A DNA stretch of 58,577 nt, taken from positions 1 to 58,577 of the IMG/VR virus record IMGVR_UViG_3300036851_000446; one strand, given 5' to 3'. A program made the translations under genes and the position numbers. Every line of letters starts with the position of its first letter. Position 1 is the first letter of the stretch. Shown here in pieces: positions 37,975 to 46,555 of this stretch. The notes beneath the pieces are model-generated. The model made no database searches. It was not told the origin of the DNA and was given only the letters and a program-made list of their open reading frames with translations. The DNA comes from a virus.

Positions 37975-38942
37975 AGCACACCCCGCTCAGTCAACACGTC
38001 GACGAGCTGGCGCATGCGGACCTCGTAGGTGGCTGTGGCGAGGACGTGCTCCCGGCCGGCCTTCGATATCCGGTCCCGCAGACCGTCGTCGTGGAGCGCA
38101 CGATCGATCTGGGCCCGCAGCCCGGGCCAGTCGCCTGCTTCCCAGCAGAGCAGGTGCTCGCCGTCCTCGTAGAGAGTCCCGTCGGTCACGCCCTCGACGT
38201 GCGGGTGGACTAGCACCCCACCCCGGCCGACACATTCCGGAACGCGGTCCGAGATGTAAGCCCGGTTCTTGCCGGTCCCGACGAGGCAGGAGTCGCCGAC
38301 GAGGACGTGGACGCTGGCGTACAGGTCCCGCAGGGCCTCACCACGCACCGCGGGTTCGCCGGGCGCCGGCCAGAACTTGCAGCGCTCGCCGTAGATGTCA
38401 CCCAGCCAGGCGATCAGCTCGGCACGGTGCGCCGATTCGGGGTGGTAGCCGCCCTGCCACGAGCCGACGAACGCAACCTCGGAGGCGAGATTGGCTCGGT
38501 ACGTCCCCGGCTCGCACTCGGCCTCGGACATCCCCGGCGGGAACCACACATGATTTATCCCGAGGGCCTCGAACCGATCCTGATTGCCACCATCGGCGGT
38601 GCACACCAGGTCGCACTGGAAGAACGGCTCCGACAGTTGAGGCTCGCGGCGCAGGTCGAACCAGCGGTCGAGGTGGTAGCCGACGGTCGGGACGCCACGG
38701 CGCCGCAGAGCCTCCAGGAACCGGCTCTGGCGCTCGTGTGTGCGCTCGGGGGCGAACCCGTGCGTGTGGGTCCACAGCAGCACGTCGACGTCGTCAGGGA
38801 CCGCTCCCGGCGACCAGTCGAAGCGCTGCTCGTGGAGCGGCAGCACCCTGTGGCCGTTGGTCTCGAGCGCTCGGGCGACGTGGTTCTCCGTCGAATGCGG
38901 AGCCGAGTCGGGGCCGACGTTGCCAACATAGACAACGCGCAT
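37971..38942 (-). CDS. GT-B glycosyltransferase (CgeB-like)
   Basis: 323 aa. MRVVYVGNVGPDSAPHSTEN, N-terminal Rossmann half with DDVDVLLWTHTHGF, VGYHLDRWFDLRREP and EVAFVGSWQGGYHPESAHRA, which resembles the CgeB/GT4-like join. The donor half has SDRVPECVGRGGVLVHPHVE with the conserved Glu. First gene of the cassette in the direction of transcription. Confidence 0.78.
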   Translation of the reverse strand: MRVVYVGNVGPDSAPHSTENHVARALETNGHRVLPLHEQRFDWSPGAVPDDVDVLLWTHTHGFAPERTHERQSRFLEALRRRGVPTVGYHLDRWFDLRREPQLSEPFFQCDLVCTADGGNQDRFEALGINHVWFPPGMSEAECEPGTYRANLASEVAFVGSWQGGYHPESAHRAELIAWLGDIYGERCKFWPAPGEPAVRGEALRDLYASVHVLVGDSCLVGTGKNRAYISDRVPECVGRGGVLVHPHVEGVTDGTLYEDGEHLLCWEAGDWPGLRAQIDRALHDDGLRDRISKAGREHVLATATYEVRMRQLVDVLTERGVL

Positions 38943-39217
38943 CAGTCGAAGTCCTCATCCGTGCCGAGCTTGGCTACCTCGGCCCGCAGTCGCTTCATCC
39001 CCCACCGGCCGTCGACAGGGATGCCGGCGGCCTCGAGCTTCGCCGTCAGCGCCGCCTTCTCGTCGAGCGGCGGGTCGACGACTGCCGCGGCCTCGGGCGT
39101 GTTCGAGGCGAGAATCCAGCCGAGCTTCGACGAGCGTTGCTCGAACGCTCGCCGGCTCACGCGGGATGTCACACCCGGGTGGTCGGGGTGCCGGATCTCG
39201 ACGAGCTCAGCTTTCAC
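38942..39217 (-). CDS. SAP-like connector region protein, 91 aa
   Basis: GTG start overlapping the upstream stop. N-terminal VKAELVEIRHPDHPGVTSRV is beta-like and the C-terminus TAKLEAAGIPVDGRWGMKRL then RAEVAKL is a SAP-type helix-hairpin, common in small head-region proteins of actinophages. Between the connector gene and the glycosylation cassette. Confidence 0.65.
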   Translation of the reverse strand: MKAELVEIRHPDHPGVTSRVSRRAFEQRSSKLGWILASNTPEAAAVVDPPLDEKAALTAKLEAAGIPVDGRWGMKRLRAEVAKLGTDEDFD

Positions 39218-39567
39218 GAGGTCGCTCCGAGGGTCGATGGGGACACGGGCACACGCCGGGCCCACAGACGGCGCTGCTGGTCGATCTGGTCGAGGATCTG
39301 CTGGCGCCGAAAGGTCTGGCCATCGGTGATGAACTCGAACCGGCCCACGGCCTTGCCCCGCTTGCGCAGCCATCCCTCGGCGATCGCGCGTGCGCACCCG
39401 CGGCGGTCGTAGGTCGGGGTCCACGCGTCGAGGTCGGGTGTGTTCCCGTCTGCGTCGTCGACCTTCGCGAGGTCGAGGAGGGAGACGACCTCGTCCGGGG
39501 ACAGGACGGGGTCGCTGTCGGGTTGGAGGTTGTCGGTGATGTAGGCGAGCGCCTCGGCCTGATTCAT
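39214..39567 (-). CDS. Head-tail connector (gp6-like)
   Basis: 117 aa from ATG 39567. MNQAEALAYITDNLQPDSDP, then VVSLLDLAKVDDADGNTPDL and YDRRGCARAIAEGWLRKRG; all helical, the pattern of HK97 gp6-like head-completion proteins. Directly follows the capsid gene and its terminator hairpin. Confidence 0.65.
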   Translation of the reverse strand: MNQAEALAYITDNLQPDSDPVLSPDEVVSLLDLAKVDDADGNTPDLDAWTPTYDRRGCARAIAEGWLRKRGKAVGRFEFITDGQTFRRQQILDQIDQQRRLWARRVPVSPSTLGATS

Positions 39568-39586
39568 CGCCACCTCCAAGGTCGAT

Positions 39587-39620
39587 GTGACCCGGCCGAC
39601 GTCCGTGTCGGCCGGGTCAC
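39587..39620 (-). terminator. Strong hairpin after the capsid gene
   Basis: 14-bp perfect stem (GTGACCCGGCCGAC at 39587-39600 with 39607-39620) and a 6-base loop, starting 6 bases after the capsid stop. Probably a partial terminator or 3' stabiliser that keeps capsid mRNA more abundant than connector mRNA. Confidence 0.65.
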
Positions 39621-39625
39621 GGGGT

Positions 39626-40570
39626 TCAGCTCGACGCCGGGGTCAAGACGCCGAAGTAGCTCCGGTTGTCTGCGGTCGTCTCGACCGGGTTGACGGGGTT
39701 GGCGATCTGCCACCCGAACCGTGCCGTGACGCGCAGGGCGATGGAGTCCTGCTGCATCAGGTTCAGCACGACGTTGCCGGAGTCGTCGGAGATGACGCCC
39801 TCGGTGAACACCTTGAACGTCATGTCCTGACGGACACCCCAGATCGCCTTGGTCCAGTCGCCGACGATCAGCGACGCGACCGTCGGGAACCAGCCGCCGT
39901 TCATGATCTGCGGCAGCGGCTGGCCGTACAGGGTCCCGGGCTGCGCACCCGCGGGCGGGGCGTAGATCGGCAGCCCGTCGGTCGACCTCAGGCGGGTGAG
40001 CCGCCAGTGGAACCCGGGGGCGGTGGCGAACCCGTTGGGGTTGGCACCCTCCTCCGCCAGGGTCTGGAGCAGTTCTGCGACCTCTTCGGCCAGATCCTCG
40101 CCGGTGCCTTCGACGACGGAGTTGCCGGCGGCGATCGCCGAGTTCACGACAGCCTCACCCCACGTCGAGGGGCGGGCCTCGTTGAACAACGCGGTCTTGT
40201 CGAGCCGGCGGCCGAACGCCTCCGAGATGTAGGGGCGCACCTCGGACCACACGGGGATCTCGGCGTCGTCGAGGTAGGACTCGGGGATCGGGACGATCAC
40301 CGCGATCTCCTCGGCGACGAGCTCGAGGTTGTCCCACTCGGCGTGGGTCGTCTGCTTGCGCCCGGTGTCACCGGTGACGAAGTAGGCCTCGGGCAGCACG
40401 CTCATGACGGGCTGCCGCGACGTCTTGGTCGACATCGGGACGCGTCGCGCCAGGTTCATGATCGCCGAGGACTTCGGCATCTCCTTGATGACCTCGGCGA
40501 CGAAGGGCTCCGGGACCAGGGGGTCGGAACCCGAACTGGCCCGGTTGATCGATTCTGAGAAACCGGCCAT
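39626..40570 (-). CDS. Major capsid protein (HK97 fold)
   Basis: 314 aa. MAGFSESINRASSGSDPLVP, then IMNLARRVPMSTKTSRQPVM, ELVAEEIAVIVPIPESYLDD, VWSEVRPYISEAFGRRLDKT and near the end LNLMQQDSIALRVTARFGWQ, all in the order typical of HK97-like capsids of this length class. Preceded by the scaffold gene. Its good ribosome site (GAGGAGGT) and flanking hairpins suit a highly expressed gene. Confidence 0.92.
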   Translation of the reverse strand: MAGFSESINRASSGSDPLVPEPFVAEVIKEMPKSSAIMNLARRVPMSTKTSRQPVMSVLPEAYFVTGDTGRKQTTHAEWDNLELVAEEIAVIVPIPESYLDDAEIPVWSEVRPYISEAFGRRLDKTALFNEARPSTWGEAVVNSAIAAGNSVVEGTGEDLAEEVAELLQTLAEEGANPNGFATAPGFHWRLTRLRSTDGLPIYAPPAGAQPGTLYGQPLPQIMNGGWFPTVASLIVGDWTKAIWGVRQDMTFKVFTEGVISDDSGNVVLNLMQQDSIALRVTARFGWQIANPVNPVETTADNRSYFGVLTPASS

Positions 40571-40602
40571 GCCGGGTTACCTCCTCGTGGGGGTACGCGA
40601 GA

Positions 40603-40625
40603 CGACCCGCCGGACTGGCGGGTCG
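40603..40625 (-). terminator. Hairpin between scaffold and capsid genes
   Basis: CGACCCGCC (40603-40611), loop GGACT, GGCGGGTCG (40617-40625): a perfect 9-bp stem in the 86-base gap. It would cap the 5' end of a processed capsid message or lower readthrough from scaffold to capsid. Confidence 0.45.
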
Positions 40626-40656
40626 CTTGGTTGCTGCCCCCCGGTGAGGGGGCGGT

Positions 40657-41250
40657 TCAGCGGCGGCGCTGCTGGTCCAGCCACGCTGCGAACGCCTGGT
40701 CGGCGTTCATCTGCGGGCTGGTCGGGGAACGGGCGCCGAAGTCGGGGTCTCGTGGGACCGTCTGGGAAGCCAGGTGGGGCTTGGCCTTCACGAGATCGTC
40801 GACGGCCTTCGTGATGGCCTTGGTGTCGACGTTGCCGTCATCGTCGATCTCGATGCCGGCGATGGTCCCGTCGGCAGTGAGGATCGCGAAGACGTCGCCC
40901 GGGTCTGCGGCCTTCCCGGCGGCGGTGGCGATGACCTCGGCCCGTACGAGCCGCTGGTTCGCCTTCGACATGCCTTCGGTCAGGCCTTCCTGGCGGGCGG
41001 CGACCACCAGCTTCTCCTGCTCGGAGAGCTGGGCGGTCCTGAGCTTCTCCAGTTCGGACTCGGCCTTCTGGGCCCGCTTCTGGTACTTGGTGGATTCCTG
41101 GGTCTTGGAGCGCAGCTTGGACACCAGGTCATCTGGCGACTCGTTCGGCTGCGTCTCGGTGGTGGATTCTTCGACCGTGCCCTCGGTGGGCTCGGGGGTG
41201 TCCGTGGTGGACTCGTTGCCCTCAGTGGGCGTCGTGTCGGCGTCAGCCAC
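40657..41250 (-). CDS. Scaffolding protein
   Basis: 197 aa from GTG 41250 with GGAGGAA upstream. An acidic Thr/Glu-rich N-terminus (TEGNESTTDTPEPTEGTVEE), a long coiled coil (YQKRAQKAESELEKLRTAQL), then a helical segment (KAITKAVDDLVKAKPHLASQ) and a basic end (AAWLDQQRRR). This is the standard layout of phage capsid scaffolds, just upstream of the capsid gene. Confidence 0.85.
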   Translation of the reverse strand: MADADTTPTEGNESTTDTPEPTEGTVEESTTETQPNESPDDLVSKLRSKTQESTKYQKRAQKAESELEKLRTAQLSEQEKLVVAARQEGLTEGMSKANQRLVRAEVIATAAGKAADPGDVFAILTADGTIAGIEIDDDGNVDTKAITKAVDDLVKAKPHLASQTVPRDPDFGARSPTSPQMNADQAFAAWLDQQRRR

Positions 41251-41297
41251 GCAGGCTTCCTCCGGTGTTGGTGCACCCCGGGACAGGGTGCGAGATC

Positions 41298-42035
41298 TCA
41301 GGCCGCGACGAGCGTCGGGCCAAGCTCCGGCGTGTCGATGACCTCTGCGGCCGGGAGCTGCCCGGCCTTCACGCCCGGTGGGAGGTCGGCGTCGTCGACG
41401 GTGATGCGGCCCAGCGACCGGGCGTCGGTCCTGCCGCTGGCGCGGGCGTAGAGGTTGTTCAGCGCATCGTTGGTGGGTTTCGCCCAACCGGCTGGTTCCT
41501 GGAGCGAGTAGAGCGGCTGGGTCGTGCACCCGCACTTCCGGTGGATCGGACGGAGCTCACGCTTGAAGTAGGCCCGGGTCGCAGCCGCAACACAGAGCCC
41601 GCAGTTCGGGCCCGACCCGAGGACCCGGCGGGTGCCGACGATCCGATTGTCGCCTTCGGTGTGGACGAACCCGGCGCCACGGTCGGCCAACGAGATGTCG
41701 GTGTTGACCTCGCGGGTGATCCGACTGGCGAACGTCCCGAACGTGCTGACCCAGTTGGCGCCGTACACGTCCTCGAGCGGCCGGCCGCGTCGGGCTGCTG
41801 CGCCGATCAGCGGGTCGGGGTTGAGACCCCACGGCTCGGTGCTGGTCCCGGTGGCGAGACCGGCCTCCATCGACATGTAGGCATCGACGTCGGCGACCGT
41901 CTGGCGCTGGGCCGACAGGATGACCTGGACGGCCCCCTCGGGGTTCTCGGCCTGCAACGCTCGTGCCACCGCCGCGGCTCGTAGCCGGTCGAGCCTGGCC
42001 CGGTACGCAAGGTGCAAGCGGGTGACGTCAGGCAA
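41298..42035 (-). CDS. MuF-like minor capsid protein
   Basis: 245 aa. An N-terminal helical portion (HLAYRARLDRLRAAAVARAL) and the MuF-type core: GPNCGLCVAAATRAYFKREL then RPIHRKCGCTTQPL, with paired Cys/His. Encoded between portal and scaffold. Thought to enter the prohead with the portal. The start overlaps the portal stop by 8 bases. Confidence 0.8.
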   Translation of the reverse strand: MPDVTRLHLAYRARLDRLRAAAVARALQAENPEGAVQVILSAQRQTVADVDAYMSMEAGLATGTSTEPWGLNPDPLIGAAARRGRPLEDVYGANWVSTFGTFASRITREVNTDISLADRGAGFVHTEGDNRIVGTRRVLGSGPNCGLCVAAATRAYFKRELRPIHRKCGCTTQPLYSLQEPAGWAKPTNDALNNLYARASGRTDARSLGRITVDDADLPPGVKAGQLPAAEVIDTPELGPTLVAA

Positions 42036-43581
42036 CGAGCGCCTCGTCGGGGTTCGCCGGCGCCGGTTCCTCAGCCAACGGCTCCTCTGGAACCTCGAAC
42101 CCAGGTGGCGCGGTCATCGCCGACGCTTCGTTGACGATGCTCTCTTGGGCAAACAGGGCGTCCATGCGGTCGATCTCGGACGGCGAGTAGCCGAGCTTCT
42201 CCTGCCCGACCCGCCGCGGGATAAGCCCAGCGGCGACCTGCTTGATCGTGGCGTCGGTGAGCTCGGCGAGGGTCCGGAACTCGGGGTCGGACCAGATCAC
42301 TTCCATCCGTTGTGGCTCCCGTCCAGCGAGAACGTCCCGCAACCGGACGACCTCGGCGAACGCCCGACCCAGGTACAGCTGCTTCTCCATCACCTTCGCC
42401 ACCAGGCCGGCCTCAGCCGACTTGATCGCATCCCCGCTGGGGCTCTGACCCTGCTGGAGGAAGTAATGCCTGGGCGTCCTCGTCTGGACGGCGATGTGCT
42501 GGACGTCCTCTTCGACCGACTCGATGTACGGCTTCAGGTCGGTTGCACCGAACTCGCCGAACTTCGTGTTGGGGTCCTCCGATATCCACAGCCGGTCAAT
42601 CGCCGCCTCGAACGGCTGCACCGGCTTCCCGTTTGCGTCGACGGGGATGTCGAGACCGGTCGCCCACTTCTGGCGGTACGCGGTGGTCCACGCGGCAAGT
42701 GCCCGGTTGAACAGCATCTCGTTGATGCGATCCTGGGTCAGGTACACATCGTCGAGCTCGGACTCGCCGTCAGGTTGTTTGAGCGTCGACGGGTAGTTGA
42801 CCATCGGCACGAGAGGGATCTCACCCGACGGGTTCGGGGTCTGTTCCAGCTCGGTCCACTGGTTCACCCACTGGAGCACCGACGCCGCGGGGTCTTCTCG
42901 CAACACCAGATCCGTGTATCGAACCTGGGTGTCTTCAATCGGATAGGCCGGCTGCCAGAACTGCGGCCACAGCTCCGAGCACGCGATCTGCTGAGCGCGA
43001 GCCTGATAGTGGAAGCACCCGTCCGGCAACCAGACATCCGCCATAACAAGGCTGGTCCACTCGTCCAACCACAGTCGCAGCCCGGCGACCCGCTTGTGCC
43101 GGTCCCGGGGATCGCGTTCGGTGATCGTCGTGCGGGGGTCCTCGATCTGCGCCCGCGGCTCGTCTTCGCCCTTGAACTTCCACACCGACAGATACGAACG
43201 ACCCATCGCCATCGAATCCGAGATCGCCAGGTTCCCGTCGACGTCCAATTCGCACGTGTCGGTCCACCAGTCCCACACGTCGCGATCGGCGTCCTCGGCG
43301 CCCTTCGGGCGGAACCCCTGGACCCGCAGCCGCTCTGATGGGGCCTGCACCACGATCCGCATGAAGTTGCTGCGCGAACGGCGGAGCATCCGCTCGAACT
43401 CGGTCTTGAGCACCCTCGGCACGTACGGCAACGGGTGGTCGCCCCGGTAGTACCGGTCCATCAACGCCAGGCGGGGCTGATCCAGCGCGAGCTTCCCGCA
43501 CAGGCGATGCAACCACCAGCCAGGCGACTGAGGGCGGATCCGGTCCTCCGTGGAGGCCAGCTCGATGTCGACAACGCTCAT
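42028..43581 (-). CDS. Portal protein (SPP1 gp6-like)
   Basis: 517 aa from ATG 43581 after GAGGAGGGT. N-terminal LALMDRYYRGDHPLPYVP and the hallmark LRRSRSNFMRIVVQAPSERL; middle GRSYLSVWKFKG; C-terminal TRTPRHYFLQQGQSPSGDAI then EAGLVAKVMEKQLYLG. Forms the dodecameric DNA channel and head-tail vertex. In order after the terminase gene. Confidence 0.93.
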   Translation of the reverse strand: MSVVDIELASTEDRIRPQSPGWWLHRLCGKLALDQPRLALMDRYYRGDHPLPYVPRVLKTEFERMLRRSRSNFMRIVVQAPSERLRVQGFRPKGAEDADRDVWDWWTDTCELDVDGNLAISDSMAMGRSYLSVWKFKGEDEPRAQIEDPRTTITERDPRDRHKRVAGLRLWLDEWTSLVMADVWLPDGCFHYQARAQQIACSELWPQFWQPAYPIEDTQVRYTDLVLREDPAASVLQWVNQWTELEQTPNPSGEIPLVPMVNYPSTLKQPDGESELDDVYLTQDRINEMLFNRALAAWTTAYRQKWATGLDIPVDANGKPVQPFEAAIDRLWISEDPNTKFGEFGATDLKPYIESVEEDVQHIAVQTRTPRHYFLQQGQSPSGDAIKSAEAGLVAKVMEKQLYLGRAFAEVVRLRDVLAGREPQRMEVIWSDPEFRTLAELTDATIKQVAAGLIPRRVGQEKLGYSPSEIDRMDALFAQESIVNEASAMTAPPGFEVPEEPLAEEPAPANPDEALVA

Positions 43582-43591
43582 CGAACCCTCC

Positions 43592-45184
43592 TCAACGGAA
43601 GCCCATGGCCCTCGCCTTACGCAACCGCATGCCCGAGGCGATCGCGTCCGTGCGTGCTTCCCAAGCCAGAACGAGTGCCATCGCGACGTCGATCTTGCGG
43701 CCCGGCGCCGGCTTGGCGATCGTCCACAACTGCCGGCCGTGCTCATCGCGGGCGTTGACCGGACGCTTCACAGCGTTACGGACATGCCGCAAGAGAACAT
43801 CGTCGCCGTCGTCTTCCTGACGGTGGATCTGTCCGCCCCGGATCGCCGAACCGACCGCACGACAGGCGTAGCCGACAGCCCGCCACCGATTCGTCCACCA
43901 CGGCACCACCGCCTGCTTGCGGTCAGCGCCCTTGTACTTCGCTTCCCACCCCGCGACCGAGGACTCCCAATAGGGCGGGTCGCAGTAGAACCGCCACACC
44001 CGCCAGTTTGAGAACAGATCAGCGACGGCCCGGTCGACGTCGGACTCGTCGATCTCCCAGTCCTCGCCGGCCTTGTCCGGCTTCTCCCACACCGCGTGGA
44101 GCCAGGTGTTGCCGGTCTCCACCTCGACGCACACGATCCCCGTCGAGTCATCGAAGCGGGCGCCGTCGAACCCGGCCACCACGAGCTGATCGCCCTGCGG
44201 GATGAGCCCGGTCTCGCCGAGCTGCGTGAACTTCTCCCGGTCCCACGCCCAATCGCTCGACGGCGCTGCCGTGTTCAGGTAGTAGCGCTTCGCGTCCGAC
44301 GGGTCGGTGTCCGGGTCGAGGATCTCCTCGACCAACCGCTCGAGGTCGACCCACCCGCCCTTCGAACGAGCGGACTCGCCGTAGGCGAACTCGAGCGCCG
44401 GAAGCAGCTGCACGGGATCGGTCATGTCGACCCGGTCGACACCCGGCGGCTCACGGGTATCGAAGTACACGCCGGCAGACCGGCGATCGGAAGCCTTGCC
44501 CGTCTTGTCCGCCACCGACCCGTCACCCAGGCCGGGAGCGTTCTGGAGCTCCAACGACCAGCCGCCCATCTTCGCGGCGTTCCGGCGCAACGTGTCGGCG
44601 AGACGCCACCCGCCGTTCTCCTTCATCCAGCTCTCGGACTGGTCGAGCACCGCGAACTTGATCGGCTGACCTTCACGCGACCCGGCGGCAGCGGTGACCG
44701 GTTCGAGGCGGCCCGGGCGGCCGATGAGATAGATGCGTGTCCGGCCGAGGTCGATGCCTCGCTCGCGGCAGACGTCGGGCCGACCGGACAGGGTGTCGAA
44801 CAGCCAGACCATGACGTTGTCGGTCTGGTCCTCGGACACGGCAGCGAACTGCACCCAGGGGTCGGCCCACGGTGCACCGACCGGCTGGCCGTCCTCCGAC
44901 CAGCCGGCGAACGACACCGGCCCGACCAGCTCGGCGTACCCGCAGTACGCACCCTCGGGACTCTTGCCTGCGCCCTTCGGCCGGCGGATCGCTGCACGCC
45001 GGTTCACCCGCCGACCGGTCTGCGGATCGAGCCGCCAGTACTCGATGACCCGATCCTGCTGCTCACCCGTCAGTGTGATCCCCAGATCAGCCTCGATCAA
45101 CGGGCCGACCTGGTAACCGAGCGAACACACCTGCCCCGGCCACGCCGGGACGAAACCGGCCGGACGCTCCACGACGAGCGTCAC
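43592..45184 (-). CDS. terL: Terminase large subunit
   Basis: 530 aa. ATPase domain with Walker A RRPKGAGKS (residues 67-75) and a Walker-B-like KFAVLDQSES (176-185), where the catalytic Glu appears as E184 after D181-Q-S. The C-terminal RuvC/RNase-H-like nuclease begins VVAGFDGARFDDSTG (D340) and ends with KIDVAMALVLAWEARTDA. Cuts concatemers and powers packaging. This form is typical of Streptomyces/Gordonia phage terminases. Confidence 0.93.
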   Translation of the reverse strand: MTLVVERPAGFVPAWPGQVCSLGYQVGPLIEADLGITLTGEQQDRVIEYWRLDPQTGRRVNRRAAIRRPKGAGKSPEGAYCGYAELVGPVSFAGWSEDGQPVGAPWADPWVQFAAVSEDQTDNVMVWLFDTLSGRPDVCRERGIDLGRTRIYLIGRPGRLEPVTAAAGSREGQPIKFAVLDQSESWMKENGGWRLADTLRRNAAKMGGWSLELQNAPGLGDGSVADKTGKASDRRSAGVYFDTREPPGVDRVDMTDPVQLLPALEFAYGESARSKGGWVDLERLVEEILDPDTDPSDAKRYYLNTAAPSSDWAWDREKFTQLGETGLIPQGDQLVVAGFDGARFDDSTGIVCVEVETGNTWLHAVWEKPDKAGEDWEIDESDVDRAVADLFSNWRVWRFYCDPPYWESSVAGWEAKYKGADRKQAVVPWWTNRWRAVGYACRAVGSAIRGGQIHRQEDDGDDVLLRHVRNAVKRPVNARDEHGRQLWTIAKPAPGRKIDVAMALVLAWEARTDAIASGMRLRKARAMGFR

Positions 45185-45187
45185 GAC

Positions 45188-45604
45188 CTACCCCGTGTCC
45201 CGGCGCCAACGATCAGGCGTCACGACCGAAGCCAGTTCGGCCTTCGTCTCAACAGCCGGCGGCTTCCAACGACGATCCTGCTGACCCTTCGGGGTGATCC
45301 CGTAGGTGTCCATCGTCAGCCGCAGCTCGCTAGACCGCTGGAACTCACCCCGCTCCACCTGGTCGTACAACCGGACGCACTGCCGCAAACCAGGCAGATC
45401 CTCCGGCCGCCAGTGCGCAGCGAACCACGCCGTGAGCCACGTGTGCCACGCATCCCTCGACGCCTTCAACAGACCGTCCGGCGGCTTCGGCAGGTCGCCG
45501 TGCTGCCAGCCGGAACCCTCCGTCGGCTGCCACTCATGGGTCGGCTTCGAGCGGGGGTTCAGCCGCTTGTCCGGGTCCTTCGGCGTCTTGCCTCGACCAG
45601 CCAC
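45188..45604 (-). CDS. Terminase small subunit (likely)
   Basis: 138 aa from GTG 45604 with GGGAGGTGAT upstream. VAGRGKTPKDPDKRLNPRSK, then WHTWLTAWFAAHWRPEDLPG and VRLYDQVERGEFQRSSELRL, ending in a short strand-rich tail. The basic N-terminus and the helical middle, and its place directly before the large terminase, are those of P27-like small terminases. Confidence 0.75.
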   Translation of the reverse strand: MAGRGKTPKDPDKRLNPRSKPTHEWQPTEGSGWQHGDLPKPPDGLLKASRDAWHTWLTAWFAAHWRPEDLPGLRQCVRLYDQVERGEFQRSSELRLTMDTYGITPKGQQDRRWKPPAVETKAELASVVTPDRWRRDTG

Positions 45605-45662
45605 GGCATCACCTCCCGAGATCTTGAACGAGTCCAGAGTCCGACAGAGGGCGATTCTGTGA

Positions 45663-45684
45663 CCAGGCGCCTGGGTTATCCACA
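45663..45684. promoter_or_regulatory. 12-bp palindrome joined to a DnaA-box sequence
   Basis: CCAGGCGCCTGG (45663-45674, perfect palindrome) is followed after one base by TTATCCACA (45676-45684), the consensus DnaA box. It lies in the 125-base gap between an HNH gene and the small terminase gene, a usual place for a cohesive-end or packaging-initiation site. Only one box is seen, so an origin is less likely than a packaging or regulatory role. Confidence 0.45.
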
Positions 45685-45728
45685 GGCTAGGTTGAGTACC
45701 CCAGCCCCTTCCATTGCATTCCATGTCA

Positions 45729-46481
45729 TCACAGCATCCTGAGCTGCTCTGCACCGTTCCAGGCGTTGTCACGCTTCAGGCTGTTGCAACCGAAGTGCGC
45801 GAGTTGGAGGTTCGCCTCGGTGTGCGCACCGCCTTGGGATGCAGGAAGGATGTGGTCCAGCGTCCTGGCTAAGGGATGCGGGACCTGAGCGTCACGTGGA
45901 ACCTTCTTGCCGCAGAGCTGACACGTCCACTGGTCACGCACGTAGATGCGCCACCGGTTGACCCTGGCGCTCGTAGGTGAGCCCCGTCTAGCAATGCGAT
46001 GTCGACTTGCTGCCTCACGCCTATTGCATCTCTTGCTGCAATAGACGGCGAAGTGGGCACTGAGACAGGGTGGGACGAAGGGGACGCCACAGGAGTGGCA
46101 CGGACGGGGTGTCATGTCGGGGGGTGGCTTGCGGGGGTGATCACTCTGGTGCGGGCAACTGCCGTGGCAGTAGGTCGTGTCGCACGTCTTGCACACGCGC
46201 CACTTGAGCTTCACCTCAAGGCGAGCCCGTCCCGAGCCGTACATGTGACAGCTGTTCGAGCAGTAGCGCCCGTCATACCTCGTGGTCGAGTAGGTGCGGT
46301 CACACCATGCACAGCGCTTCTCGACGGGTACGAGCGGGGCTCTGGGCACCCTCGCTCGCCTGCGACGTTGAGCGTCGTTGTTGGCACATCGTGTGCTGCA
46401 CCACTTCGATGGGCCTCGACGACCAGGCGGTGGAGTAGGCAGCGTGGCGCCGCAGCCGGCGCAGGTTCTAGCGTCGGCCAT
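45729..46481 (-). CDS. HNH endonuclease with multiple zinc fingers
   Basis: 250 aa from ATG 46481 (GAGAGGTG upstream). Four zinc knuckles in the N-terminal 170 residues (CAGCGATL; CAWCDRTYS; CKTCDTTYCHGSC; CHSCGVPF), then the HNH core: CQLCGKKVP, ARTLDHILPASQGGAHTEAN and LQLAHFGCNSLKRD. DNase probably acting on packaging substrate or as a selfish element. A second HNH gene lies just upstream. Confidence 0.85.
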   Translation of the reverse strand: MADARTCAGCGATLPTPPPGRRGPSKWCSTRCANNDAQRRRRARVPRAPLVPVEKRCAWCDRTYSTTRYDGRYCSNSCHMYGSGRARLEVKLKWRVCKTCDTTYCHGSCPHQSDHPRKPPPDMTPRPCHSCGVPFVPPCLSAHFAVYCSKRCNRREAASRHRIARRGSPTSARVNRWRIYVRDQWTCQLCGKKVPRDAQVPHPLARTLDHILPASQGGAHTEANLQLAHFGCNSLKRDNAWNGAEQLRML

Positions 46482-46555
46482 GTCGGCACCTCTCAAGCAG
46501 GTATCGACCAGACCCCCGGCCGTTGGAGCGGTGCGGGGGTCGCTATGTCAAGGAG

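Noticed and set aside
37328-39412. A 694-aa plus-strand open frame
   Set aside because: Antisense to three genes with clear domains; its sequence is low-complexity Arg/Ser/Pro.
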